Source of the DNA: an uncultured Alistipes sp. | Lineage (GTDB): Bacteria; Bacteroidota; Bacteroidia; Bacteroidales; Rikenellaceae | Reading direction: 5' to 3' | Length of the DNA stretch: 8,669 nucleotides | Assembly: GCA_959604655.1 (NCBI GenBank) | Contig: CAUHCL010000090.1 | Span: forward strand, 1-8,669 | Shown: piece by piece, positions 1-7,067 of the stretch | Numbering within the stretch: position 1 is the first letter of the stretch | How the letters are laid out: every line of letters begins with the position of its first letter | Made by a program: the position numbers and the translations under genes | Notes under the pieces: model-generated | Seen by the model: the letters and a program-made list of their open reading frames with translations, nothing else | Told to the model about the DNA's origin: nothing | Database searches by the model: none

Positions 1-55
1 GCCGCCCCACTGCGGCGGACTGCTGTCGCACTCCGACCGCCGTCGGCGAACAGCA
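1..55 (-). repeat. GC-rich intergenic repeat, copy 1 (cut by window edge)
   Basis: The reverse complement of this stretch shares two blocks with 7068-7133. Bases 11-23 match 7112-7124 exactly (13 nt), and the next 9 nt (9-1) match 7125-7133 after a 1-nt indel. Bases 54-44 match 7068-7078 exactly (11 nt). The sequence between the blocks is diverged and differs in length. The unit is also self-complementary: 21-29 can pair with 46-55 with one bulged base, and inside that 33-37 pairs with 42-46. It looks like one copy of a dispersed, structured, non-coding repeat that probably continues to the left of the window. A partial third match, inverted relative to bases 12-23, lies at 73-84. The family name and genome copy number are unknown to me. 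Confidence 0.5.
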
Positions 56-126
56 CACCAAAAATCGAAAATGCAGTCCGCAGCCTCCCACAGCAGAGGC
101 CCGAGAAACTTCGCCGCGGAGCGGCG

Positions 127-177
127 TTATCTTCGGCGGCTCGCGCAAAGCGCGACCCCCGCAGCCGCCGAAGATAA
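127..177. repeat. Perfect 15-bp inverted repeat / strong hairpin
   Basis: Arms 127-141 and 163-177 are perfect reverse complements (15 bp), separated by 21 nt. The loop holds a second small stem, 142-146 with 150-154, around an AAA loop. A separate 6-bp hairpin (112-117 with 121-126, GGA loop) abuts it on the left. The right arm runs into AATTTT, so on the plus strand it could be the intrinsic terminator of a gene left of the window. It could equally be part of a structured intergenic repeat. It lies well upstream of the GH32 start and of its candidate promoter. Confidence 0.6.
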
Positions 178-214
178 ATTTTGCACAGGCCCATCTCAAC
201 AAACCACAAACAAG

Positions 215-247
215 TTTGGTTTTGTATTCGGCTTATTCGTATCTTTA
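215..247 (+). promoter_or_regulatory. Candidate Bacteroidetes-type promoter for the GH32 gene
   Basis: TATCTTTA at 240-247 is one base off the Bacteroidetes -7 consensus TAnnTTTG. TTTG at 215-218 could serve as the -33 element with a 21-nt spacer, slightly longer than usual. Transcription would start near 254 and leave a leader of about 15 nt. No operator or regulator-binding repeat was recognised. Confidence is limited by the mismatch and the spacing. Confidence 0.35.
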
Positions 248-268
248 TCACACCAATTTTTACCGACC

Positions 269-2095
269 ATGAAACCTACCGTAAAACCTTTATTGCTCGC
301 GGCTGCGCTTTGCCTCCTGTCGACCGTTCGGGCCTCCGATCCCGTAAAGATCATCCACACCTACAACGACAACACGCTGGTACGCGTCGAACGTCCGTCG
401 CGCTATCTGCTCCTTCCCGTCGAGGAAGCCATGCCCGACGCCAGGATCGAGGTGCTGGTGAACGGCAGGACGGAACGTACTTTCCACGCGCGCCTCGCGT
501 GCAACAGGGTGGACTACACCGTACCCTTCGACCTCGCACCCTACGCGTCGCGCGGCGAGGTGGTGCTCAATATCGTCACTCCCGCCGACCGCTCAGAATC
601 CCGCGACGTGTCGGAATACGTCTGCTGGAAAGAGATGAGGCAGAGCGACGAGTTCGCCATAGCCGACAACGAGAAATACCGCCCGCTCTATCATCACACC
701 CCTGCTTACGGCTGGATGAACGATCCCAACGGCATGTTCTGCAAGGACGGCGTATGGCATCTCTACTATCAATACAACCCCTACGGTTCGAAGTGGCAGA
801 ACATGACATGGGGCCACTCGACCAGCACCGACCTCGTGCACTGGACCCCGCAGCCCGCAGCCATCGAGCCCGACGGTCTGGGCACCATATTCAGCGGCAG
901 CTCGGTGGTCGACCATGAAAATACGGCAGGATTCGGCCGCGACGCCGTGATCGCCATCTACACCTCGGCGGGCGTCACCCAGGTGCAGAGCCTCGCCCAC
1001 AGTGCCGACGACGGCCTGACATTCGAGAAGTACGGCGCCAATCCCATCATCGCCACCCGCCGCGAGGCGCGCGATCCCAACATGTTTTGGAACGCCGAAA
1101 TCGGCAAGTGGAACATGATTCTGGCGAGTCCGCTCGAACACGAGATGCTCATCTACACCTCCGACGACCTCAAGACATGGACCTTCGAAAGCTCGTTCGG
1201 CAAGGGGTACGGCTGTCAGGACGGCGTATGGGAGTGCCCCGATCTGGTGAAACTTCCCGTCCGCGGAACCGACGAGGAAAAATGGGTTCTCATCTGCAAC
1301 ATCAACCCGGGCGGCCCCAACGGCGGCAGCGCCACGCAATACTTCGTCGGCGATTTCGACGGACACCGTTTCACGTGCGACACCCCCGCCGAGGAATCGT
1401 TGTGGATGGACTACGGCAAGGACCACTACGCCGCCGTCACATGGAGCAACGCGCCCGACGGACGTCATACGGCCATAGCGTGGATGAGCAACTGGGAGTA
1501 TGCCAACGAGGTGCCCACGCTGCTGTTCCGCAGCGCCAATGCCCTGCCCCGCGATCTCGATCTCTTCCGCGCACCCGACGGCAAACTGCGCCTCGGTGTG
1601 GTGCCCGCGCCCGAGATCGACCGCCTGCGCGGCGCACGGAAGAGCTACCGCCCCACCTCGGCCATAAGCCGACATTCCGCCTCGTATCCGTTGCCTGCCG
1701 CCAACGACGGCATCTGCGAGATAGATATCACGGTCGATATCGATACAGCCCGAAAGGTGGATATCACGCTGTCGAACGACAAGGGCGAAAAGGTCGTCAT
1801 GACCTACGACGCTGCGGACAAAACATTCTCGATGGACCGCACGACGAGCGGACTTACCGACTTCAGCTCGCATTTTCCCGCCGTCACCGCGGCGCCCGTT
1901 CCGAGCGACGGCAAGCGGTGCTCGCTGCGTCTGTTCGTCGACCGCTGCTCGATAGAGGCCTTCGAGGGCGAGGGGCGTTTCGCCATGACCAACCTCGTGT
2001 TTCCGACCGCGCCCTACACCTCGCTCACCGTGTCGGCCGACGGCAAGGCCCGCATCCGCAATCTCGACATCTGTCCGCTCGACGCGGGAAAATAG
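269..2095 (+). CDS. Secreted glycoside hydrolase family 32 fructanase (levanase/inulinase/invertase type)
   Basis: A 608-residue enzyme that should hydrolyse beta-fructofuranosyl bonds in levan, inulin or sucrose by a retaining mechanism, probably in the periplasm or at the cell surface. Residues 1-22 form a Sec signal peptide (KPTVK, then a hydrophobic stretch, cleavage after VRA); no lipobox is seen. Residues 23 to about 135 resemble the N-terminal DUF4980-type domain found before GH32 in Bacteroidetes. The five-bladed propeller carries all three catalytic motifs: WMNDPNG with nucleophile D152, ARDP with D269, and ECPD with acid/base E322. A C-terminal beta-sandwich follows, with FVDRCSIEAFEGEGR near the end. 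The start at 269 was chosen because it begins the signal peptide; the frame stays open back to 71, but that extension is unlike a protein N-terminus. Substrate and endo/exo mode cannot be read from the sequence. No fructan transport or regulatory genes are adjacent on the right. Confidence 0.93.
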   Translation: MKPTVKPLLLAAALCLLSTVRASDPVKIIHTYNDNTLVRVERPSRYLLLPVEEAMPDARIEVLVNGRTERTFHARLACNRVDYTVPFDLAPYASRGEVVLNIVTPADRSESRDVSEYVCWKEMRQSDEFAIADNEKYRPLYHHTPAYGWMNDPNGMFCKDGVWHLYYQYNPYGSKWQNMTWGHSTSTDLVHWTPQPAAIEPDGLGTIFSGSSVVDHENTAGFGRDAVIAIYTSAGVTQVQSLAHSADDGLTFEKYGANPIIATRREARDPNMFWNAEIGKWNMILASPLEHEMLIYTSDDLKTWTFESSFGKGYGCQDGVWECPDLVKLPVRGTDEEKWVLICNINPGGPNGGSATQYFVGDFDGHRFTCDTPAEESLWMDYGKDHYAAVTWSNAPDGRHTAIAWMSNWEYANEVPTLLFRSANALPRDLDLFRAPDGKLRLGVVPAPEIDRLRGARKSYRPTSAISRHSASYPLPAANDGICEIDITVDIDTARKVDITLSNDKGEKVVMTYDAADKTFSMDRTTSGLTDFSSHFPAVTAAPVPSDGKRCSLRLFVDRCSIEAFEGEGRFAMTNLVFPTAPYTSLTVSADGKARIRNLDICPLDAGK

Positions 2096-2131
2096 CGGCA
2101 TTCTTCGGCGCAAGCCGCAATGCTCCCACCC

Positions 2132-2180
2132 AAAAAAATCGGAGCGACCGCATGATGGTCGCTCCGATTCGTTTCTTTTG
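2132..2180. terminator. Bidirectional intrinsic terminator between convergent genes
   Basis: A perfect 13-bp stem (2137-2149 with 2157-2169) encloses a 7-nt loop. Seven A residues at 2132-2138 give a T-tract when read on the minus strand, so it should strongly terminate the lytic transglycosylase transcript, whose stop codon is at 2199-2197. On the plus strand the stem is followed by a weaker T-rich run (GTTTCTTTT), which can serve the GH32 gene ending at 2095. Confidence 0.88.
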
Positions 2181-2196
2181 TCAACGTGAGGCATGC

Positions 2197-2901
2197 CTAC
2201 CTTTTCGCTGTCATTTCGCGATAGGTGTCGTAACGTTTCATCACCTCTCTCACATAGGCCTCCGTTTGGCGGCTTCCCGTAAATTTGCCGCAACGGACCA
2301 ATTCGTTCTCATAAAACTCGGGATCGGCCTTCTTGTGCAGATAGCGCACCACGACCTCCCACGAATTGGGATTCTCCCCGTTGTTTCTCGCCAGACGCCG
2401 CGCATCGGAAACATGTCCTATGCCGCTGTTGTAACATGCGAGAATGATACTCATGCGATCGTCCTCCGAAGCCGAGGCGCCCAGTTTCAACGTCGAGTCT
2501 ATCTTCTTCAGGATCCGTCCCGCCAGACGTATGTTGGTCTCGGGATCGGTCAGATGCTCCTTTTCGACATTGAACTGCCTGCCCACTCGGGGCATGACCT
2601 GCATCAACCCTACCGCGCCCCGTTTCGATATCAGATCCGATTCGAAACGCGATTCGTTGTATGCTATGGCGCTCATCAGCAGCCAGTCCAGCCCCTCCTC
2701 CCGCGCTATGCGACGCATCAGCACGTCGTAGGCCGATATGACGCATCGGTCCGTCACCGAGGGGTCTACCGCCGCTCCCGCGGCGAATTGTCGGATCTCG
2801 CCACGCGAGGCGCTGCGTGCCGCGTCGTCGCTGAACACGCACGATCCGAAAAGTGTGAATAAGATAAGAACGATCGAAAATAAACCTGTCTTTCTTGACA
2901 T
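2197..2901 (-). CDS. Lipoprotein lytic transglycosylase, SLT/MltF-like catalytic domain
   Basis: A 234-residue protein predicted to cleave the MurNAc-GlcNAc bond of peptidoglycan, leaving 1,6-anhydro-MurNAc ends. The N-terminus is a hydrophobic signal ending FGSC, a plausible lipobox with lipidated C21. The following VFSDD resembles the Bacteroidetes lipoprotein export signal, so surface exposure is possible. The SLT domain spans about residues 55-225: catalytic glutamate E83 in NESRF, GAVGLMQVMP at 95-104, NIRLA at 123-127, ACYNSG at 155-160, and a TEAYV motif near 213 typical of the MltF/MltE-like group. It lacks the solute-binding domain of full MltF and is close to the size of a minimal catalytic enzyme. 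It is last in the minus-strand cluster, 44 nt after the porin stop, with an A-rich stretch in front of the ATG and no Shine-Dalgarno site. The intrinsic terminator lies just downstream. Confidence 0.9.
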   Translation of the reverse strand: MSRKTGLFSIVLILFTLFGSCVFSDDAARSASRGEIRQFAAGAAVDPSVTDRCVISAYDVLMRRIAREEGLDWLLMSAIAYNESRFESDLISKRGAVGLMQVMPRVGRQFNVEKEHLTDPETNIRLAGRILKKIDSTLKLGASASEDDRMSIILACYNSGIGHVSDARRLARNNGENPNSWEVVVRYLHKKADPEFYENELVRCGKFTGSRQTEAYVREVMKRYDTYREMTAKR

Positions 2902-2945
2902 ACTTGCTTTTTTTGCGGGCAGCTCATACCGCGCAATACAGCACC

Positions 2946-5078
2946 CTAATCATAGAATCCCCACGAAAGGCCGATCTTGAACATCCCCGGATTGAGGGGA
3001 TACCCCGCAATCGTGAAATAGCGGCCGTTGCCGAACAGCCCCAGATTCACATGCTGGTATTTCAAGAAAATGCGCATTCTTTTCCACTTTGCCGTCACGA
3101 AGGCGTCGATGTAGGGATAATTCCCCACCTGCACCTCGCGCTGGTTGTAGAACGCCGCAAGCGCCGGATCATACGACGGAGCGTAATAACTGGTGTTGTA
3201 GCGTCCGTCCAAACCGATCTGCATGCGCAATACCTGCTTCTTCTCCACCCAAAATTCGTAGAAATAGGAGAGGTAGGCGCTGCACGTCGGAACGGGAACG
3301 ACTTCCTGATTGGTGCTCCACTGCAACAATACCCTGTGGTCGAAATGGAATCCGCCGAGGCGGAAATCCTTGCGGGCATACAAACTCGTCAGACTTACCG
3401 TGCCGCCCTCCTGGGCGACCAGAGCATCGGGGCCGTAATAGACCTTGCCCGACACCATGCCCTGCCACACTCCGAGCTCCAGACTTCTGTCGGGAACCCG
3501 CAGCGATACTTCGAAACGAGTTTCATTCTCCTTGTCGAAGGAGTTGAACCACGCATAGTGGTTCGAGAATAGGTTCTCCTGCCAGTAACCTGCCGAAAGC
3601 CGCGTCTGCGAGAATCGGCCCGAGAGGACAACCGGATGGCCTCGGAACTTGGCGGTAAGCGCCACATGGGCGTTTATCGACAAGTCTCCGCTCCTGTATC
3701 CCGACGGGTAGAACCGAAAATCGGCTCCCCAGTCGGCGAATTTCTTCAGCTTACCGCTTATCGAGCCGTAAGCATACCACGACGTGCGCTTGTCCCGAGC
3801 ATATTTGCCGTCGATATAGTCGGGCAGCGCGAACTGCGAATAGGCGTGCATGTCTATGCCCACACCGCCGCCCAGACGCCCCACGGCGCCGTTGCGGTCC
3901 CACGGCTGCGCCTCGACGAAAAAGCGGTTCGACGCCACCCTTTCGCGGATCGAGTCGCACGACCGATCGGGCGAGATATACCAATTCTTGTAATACGTCT
4001 CCGTCGTGGAAACGAACTCCCCCGCCTCGTTGCGCGAGCCGCGCTCGTCGACATACTCGGCATACTTGTCGGTGTAGAGCTTGCTCCACGTGTTGTATTC
4101 AAAAATGTGGCCAATGTACACGGCCGACAGATCGGCCAGCGAAAAGTCGTAATCGGTAACGGCCTGCAACGGTATGGCCAGCGCCTGCTTTATGAAGAAC
4201 GAATTGTTGCGGTACGAGTTCTCCGCCTCGGCCGAAGCCAGCTTCATGGGCACTCCCGACGGATGCTCGTAGGTGGTGTCGGCCACGGCCCACACGCCCA
4301 CCACGCCGCCGTTCTCGCGCTGCTTTATGCGGTTGTTGATGTATGCGGCATGGATCGAATAACGCTTGCCCGTATGCGAGAACGCCACCGACAGGTTGTG
4401 GTTCGTCGTACCCTGACGGTCGTACAGACCTTTGGTGCCGCGCGCCTTGTAGCTCACGTTGAATCCCGTCGTCGGCGAGATGTTGTGCGCGGTGGTTATC
4501 TCGAAATGTTCCTCGCGGTAACGCTTCTGCCCCGACTCCAGATAGGTCATGTTGAGATAGGGGGTCTTCGAGTTGTAGAACGGCACGTTGTCCATTCTGT
4601 AAGTATAAGCGTCGTACGAGTGTGCGAAAGTGAAATCGGGACTCTTCGAGCGGTCGAAATAGTTGAACGGCAGCGTCGACTGGCCCAGACCGCCGAGGGT
4701 CATGTCGCCCACGCCCTTCAGGTAATAGGGATAATCTATGCGCCAGTCGCGTAGCAGCGTATCGAGCGGCCCGATCTTCACGTCGTTCATGTCGCGGTCC
4801 ACGGTCCACATGAAATTGGGCAGTGCGCGGATCGAGTCGCCGAAATAGTACGACTCAAGCGGTTTGCGTATGCGCCGCGTCTTCGTCGAATCGGTCTTCT
4901 CCTCGGCCTCGCCCTCCACCGTGTTCTCGTAAGGGTTGCTGCCGCCCAGAGCCACGTTCTGGCCGTTGCGCTGCGCGCGCGCGAGCGCCGACGCGTCGAT
5001 CTGCGCGCATGCCTCATGCGGCAAGGCCGCGAGCACCGCCAGGACAAACACCGATATGGCCGCCGATAGTGATTTCAT
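2946..5078 (-). CDS. Putative outer-membrane porin (Bacteroidetes Porin_10 type)
   Basis: A 710-residue predicted beta-barrel of the outer membrane, matching the Bacteroidetes 'putative porin' family as I know it (long KTRRIRKPLES...DWRIDYPYY...GDMTLGGLGQ...LESGQKRYREE region). The ATG at 5078 is preferred because it begins a clean signal peptide (KSLSAAIS, hydrophobic core, cleavage after ACA with Q26 as first mature residue). A GTG at 5114 in frame would add 12 residues and overlap the pssA stop as GTGA, so coupled initiation there is a real alternative. The mature protein is rich in alternating aromatic and polar residues and ends in WGFYD, as expected of barrel strands. No TonB box or plug domain is seen, so passive diffusion is more likely than TonB-dependent uptake. 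The transported solute is unknown. It lies between pssA and the transglycosylase and is probably cotranscribed with both. Confidence 0.85.
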   Translation of the reverse strand: MKSLSAAISVFVLAVLAALPHEACAQIDASALARAQRNGQNVALGGSNPYENTVEGEAEEKTDSTKTRRIRKPLESYYFGDSIRALPNFMWTVDRDMNDVKIGPLDTLLRDWRIDYPYYLKGVGDMTLGGLGQSTLPFNYFDRSKSPDFTFAHSYDAYTYRMDNVPFYNSKTPYLNMTYLESGQKRYREEHFEITTAHNISPTTGFNVSYKARGTKGLYDRQGTTNHNLSVAFSHTGKRYSIHAAYINNRIKQRENGGVVGVWAVADTTYEHPSGVPMKLASAEAENSYRNNSFFIKQALAIPLQAVTDYDFSLADLSAVYIGHIFEYNTWSKLYTDKYAEYVDERGSRNEAGEFVSTTETYYKNWYISPDRSCDSIRERVASNRFFVEAQPWDRNGAVGRLGGGVGIDMHAYSQFALPDYIDGKYARDKRTSWYAYGSISGKLKKFADWGADFRFYPSGYRSGDLSINAHVALTAKFRGHPVVLSGRFSQTRLSAGYWQENLFSNHYAWFNSFDKENETRFEVSLRVPDRSLELGVWQGMVSGKVYYGPDALVAQEGGTVSLTSLYARKDFRLGGFHFDHRVLLQWSTNQEVVPVPTCSAYLSYFYEFWVEKKQVLRMQIGLDGRYNTSYYAPSYDPALAAFYNQREVQVGNYPYIDAFVTAKWKRMRIFLKYQHVNLGLFGNGRYFTIAGYPLNPGMFKIGLSWGFYD

Positions 5079-5110
5079 CCGATCTCGATTTTCGCAAACG
5101 CCTTTTTCCG

Positions 5111-5827
5111 TCACGCCTTACGACGATTCACCGTCCAGCGCACGGCCGACACGATTATATAAAGCAGTATGATGACGGGAACCGCATATCGGGTGAGCAG
5201 CGCCGCTATCGCTGTGGCGAGGATGATGAACGAATAGCGCAGCTCGTTGCCCTGCCATCCGAATCCCTTGAATTTCAAGGCGAACATCCTTATCGGACTG
5301 ATGAGCAGGAACGCCGTCACAACGGCCGTTGCGAGCACCGCCTCTTTGGGCATCACGAGCGCCCCGCCCTGCACGAGCATGCCCAGCGACAGACAAAGCA
5401 GTCCGTTGGCGGGCGTGGGCAGACCGCAGAACTCGGTATGCTGCGAATCGTCGATGTTGAATTTCGCCAGACGCAAGGCCGAGAAGGCCGCCACGATCAG
5501 GGTGACGTATTGCGCGGCACCCGCAGCGGCATCCGATAATCCCGACATCGCGGGAGCCGCACCGTACATGCAAAACAGCGCCAGCGCAGGTACCAGTCCG
5601 AACGACACCATGTCGGCCAGCGAATCCAGCTGCACCCCTATGGGCGAGGCGCACCCGAGCAGCCGCGCGGCGAATCCGTCGAAGAAGTCGCACACCGCAG
5701 CCGCCACCACCAGCCAAAAGGCCGTGGCGAAGTCGCCCGAGGTGAGCAGCACTATCGCGGCGCACGAGCCGCACAGCAGATTGCCCAGCGTAAGCAAGTT
5801 CGGTATGGTAAAAAACTTTATCTTCAT
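5111..5827 (-). CDS. pssA: CDP-diacylglycerol-serine O-phosphatidyltransferase
   Basis: A 238-residue integral inner-membrane enzyme that makes phosphatidylserine from CDP-diacylglycerol and L-serine, the step before phosphatidylethanolamine. It has the full CDP-alcohol phosphotransferase signature: D47, D50, G51, A54, R55, G64, D68 and D72 (DFFDGFAAR, then G, three residues, D, three residues, D). The N-terminal IPNLLTLGNLLCG segment and the multiple hydrophobic helices are typical of the PssA branch rather than of PgsA. Length is normal. It is the first gene of the minus-strand cluster; its TGA stop overlaps a GTG that is an alternative porin start. The usual partner, phosphatidylserine decarboxylase, is not adjacent within the window. 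The ATG sits about 24 nt after the transcription start inferred from the -7 box at 5865-5858. Confidence 0.93.
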   Translation of the reverse strand: MKIKFFTIPNLLTLGNLLCGSCAAIVLLTSGDFATAFWLVVAAAVCDFFDGFAARLLGCASPIGVQLDSLADMVSFGLVPALALFCMYGAAPAMSGLSDAAAGAAQYVTLIVAAFSALRLAKFNIDDSQHTEFCGLPTPANGLLCLSLGMLVQGGALVMPKEAVLATAVVTAFLLISPIRMFALKFKGFGWQGNELRYSFIILATAIAALLTRYAVPVIILLYIIVSAVRWTVNRRKA

Positions 5828-5857
5828 TTCACACTAAAGAATTACCGTAATGATCGG

Positions 5858-5865
5858 CAAAGTTA
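5858..5865 (-). promoter_or_regulatory. Candidate -7 box driving pssA and the minus-strand cluster
   Basis: On the minus strand this reads TAACTTTG, a full match to the Bacteroidetes -7 consensus TAnnTTTG. It is 30 nt from the pssA ATG at 5827. No convincing -33 TTTG was found at the standard distance. It forms one arm of the imperfect palindrome 5858-5885 shared with the manC promoter. Confidence 0.5.
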
Positions 5866-5877
5866 CGAATTATTTCT

Positions 5878-5885
5878 TATCTTTG
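5878..5885 (+). promoter_or_regulatory. Candidate -7 box driving manC
   Basis: TATCTTTG is a full match to TAnnTTTG. It lies 33 nt before the manC ATG, giving an inferred leader of about 25-30 nt. The expected -33 position (about 5855-5858) does not read TTTG, so the upstream element is weak or absent. Confidence 0.55.
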
Positions 5886-5918
5886 TATATTACTAACGGA
5901 TTCATTTGATTTACTATT

Positions 5919-6992
5919 ATGACCGACAATACATATTGCGTGATAATGGCGGGCGGAATCGGCACCCGCTTCTGGCCCAAGAGCCGCCGTTCGAAGCCCA
6001 AGCAGTTCCTCGACATCCTCGGGACGGGCAAGTCGTTCATCCGCGCCACTTTCGAGCGTTTCGCGGCCACGGTTCCCGTCGAGAATTTTCTGGTGGTGAC
6101 CAACCGCAGCTACAAGGATCTGGTGCTGGAGCACATCCCCGAACTGGCCGAATGTCAGGTTCTGTGCGAGCCCATAGGCCGCAACACGGCGCCCTGCATA
6201 GCCTACGCCGCCTACACGCTCCGCAAGACGGCGCCCGACGCTCGCATGATCGTCACCCCTGCCGACCACCTCATACTCAACGAGAACGATTTCCGCGCCG
6301 TGATCGGGGAAAGCCTCGATTTCGCGGGCAGGCACGACGTCCTCATGACGGTCGGCATCAAGCCCTCGCGCCCCGACACGGGCTACGGCTACATACAGAT
6401 GTCGGACGGCGAGGCCTTCAGCCGCGTGAAATGCTTCACCGAGAAGCCAAACCTCGAACTGGCGCAGACGTTCGTCGAGTGCGGCGAGTTTCTGTGGAAC
6501 TCGGGCATATTCATATGGAAAGTGAGCAGCATAATAGAGGCTTTCAGCCGCCATCTGCCCGAATACCATGCGCTGTTCTCGTCCATAATGGACGATCTGG
6601 CCACAGAACGCGAGGCGGAGGCCATCGAACGGGTCTTTTCGGAGTGCAAGGCAATCTCCATCGACTACGGCATCATGGAGAAGGCCGACAACGTATACGT
6701 CCGCTGCGGCGATTTCGGCTGGAGCGACGTGGGAACGTGGGGCTCGGTATACCAGCTCGCGCGCAAGGACCGCTACGCCAACGCCAAATCGAACGACGGG
6801 TGCTACACCTACGACACGCGCAACTCCATCATATCGCTTCCCGAGGGTAAGATAGCTGTGGTCAACGGCCTGAAGGACTACATCGTGGTCGACACCGACG
6901 ACGTGCTGATGATATGCCCGCGGAGCGAGGAACAGAGCATCAAGAAATATATCGACGACGTGAAATTCGACAAAGGCGACAAACATATCTGA
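5919..6992 (+). CDS. manC: Mannose-1-phosphate guanylyltransferase (GDP-mannose pyrophosphorylase)
   Basis: A 357-residue cytoplasmic nucleotidyltransferase that makes GDP-mannose from mannose-1-phosphate and GTP, feeding mannose and GDP-fucose derived surface glycans. The nucleotide-binding signature is at residues 12-30 (GGIGTRFWP, then SRRSKPKQF). EPIGRNTAP follows at 84-92, TPADH at 113-117, FTEKP at 173-177, WNSGIF at 193-198 and GDFGWSDVGTW at 264-274, in the order expected for the family. Length matches the monofunctional type; the C-terminal phosphomannose isomerase domain of the fused bifunctional enzymes is absent. It is a single-gene unit: it has its own -7 box, diverges from pssA and is closed by an intrinsic terminator 20 nt after the stop. 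No other polysaccharide genes are nearby, which suggests housekeeping supply rather than membership of a capsule locus. Confidence 0.94.
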   Translation: MTDNTYCVIMAGGIGTRFWPKSRRSKPKQFLDILGTGKSFIRATFERFAATVPVENFLVVTNRSYKDLVLEHIPELAECQVLCEPIGRNTAPCIAYAAYTLRKTAPDARMIVTPADHLILNENDFRAVIGESLDFAGRHDVLMTVGIKPSRPDTGYGYIQMSDGEAFSRVKCFTEKPNLELAQTFVECGEFLWNSGIFIWKVSSIIEAFSRHLPEYHALFSSIMDDLATEREAEAIERVFSECKAISIDYGIMEKADNVYVRCGDFGWSDVGTWGSVYQLARKDRYANAKSNDGCYTYDTRNSIISLPEGKIAVVNGLKDYIVVDTDDVLMICPRSEEQSIKKYIDDVKFDKGDKHI

Positions 6993-7011
6993 TACGGCCC
7001 CGACACGACAG

Positions 7012-7054
7012 AAACACGATTCCGAAGGATTGAATTCCCTCGGAATCGTGTTTT
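7012..7054 (+). terminator. Intrinsic terminator of manC
   Basis: Arms 7012-7028 and 7037-7053 pair over 17 positions with a single A-C mismatch near the loop; the loop is 8 nt (ATTGAATT). The right arm ends in TTTT (7051-7054), and the paired A residues on the left add a short A-tract. It starts 20 nt after the manC stop. Confidence 0.88.
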
Positions 7055-7067
7055 ATGGTCCGCACCC

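Noticed and set aside
127..177. Terminal inverted repeats of an insertion sequence
   Set aside because: The arms are only 21 nt apart, there is no transposase frame nearby, and no target-site duplication is visible.
71..268. N-terminal extension of the GH32 frame back to an ATG at 71
   Set aside because: The extra 66 residues are unlike a protein N-terminus, cross the 15-bp hairpin and the candidate promoter, and would bury the signal peptide that begins at 269.
593..2293. Long minus-strand open frame (566 codons) antisense to the GH32 gene
   Set aside because: It lies opposite a gene with intact catalytic motifs, and its translation is low-complexity and rich in G, R, V and A. This is typical of a shadow frame in high-GC DNA. 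It also overlaps the transglycosylase end and the terminator.
1087..2862. Long plus-strand open frame (591 codons) overlapping the GH32 and transglycosylase genes
   Set aside because: It is out of frame with GH32, arginine-rich, crosses the bidirectional terminator and runs antisense to the transglycosylase. No recognisable domain is present.
3636..4754. Plus-strand open frame (372 codons) antisense to the porin
   Set aside because: It is a shadow of the porin codons, with R/V-rich composition and no start context or motif.
5877..6986. Minus-strand open frame (369 codons) antisense to manC
   Set aside because: manC has every family motif on the plus strand. This frame is a codon-bias shadow and would run through the divergent promoter.
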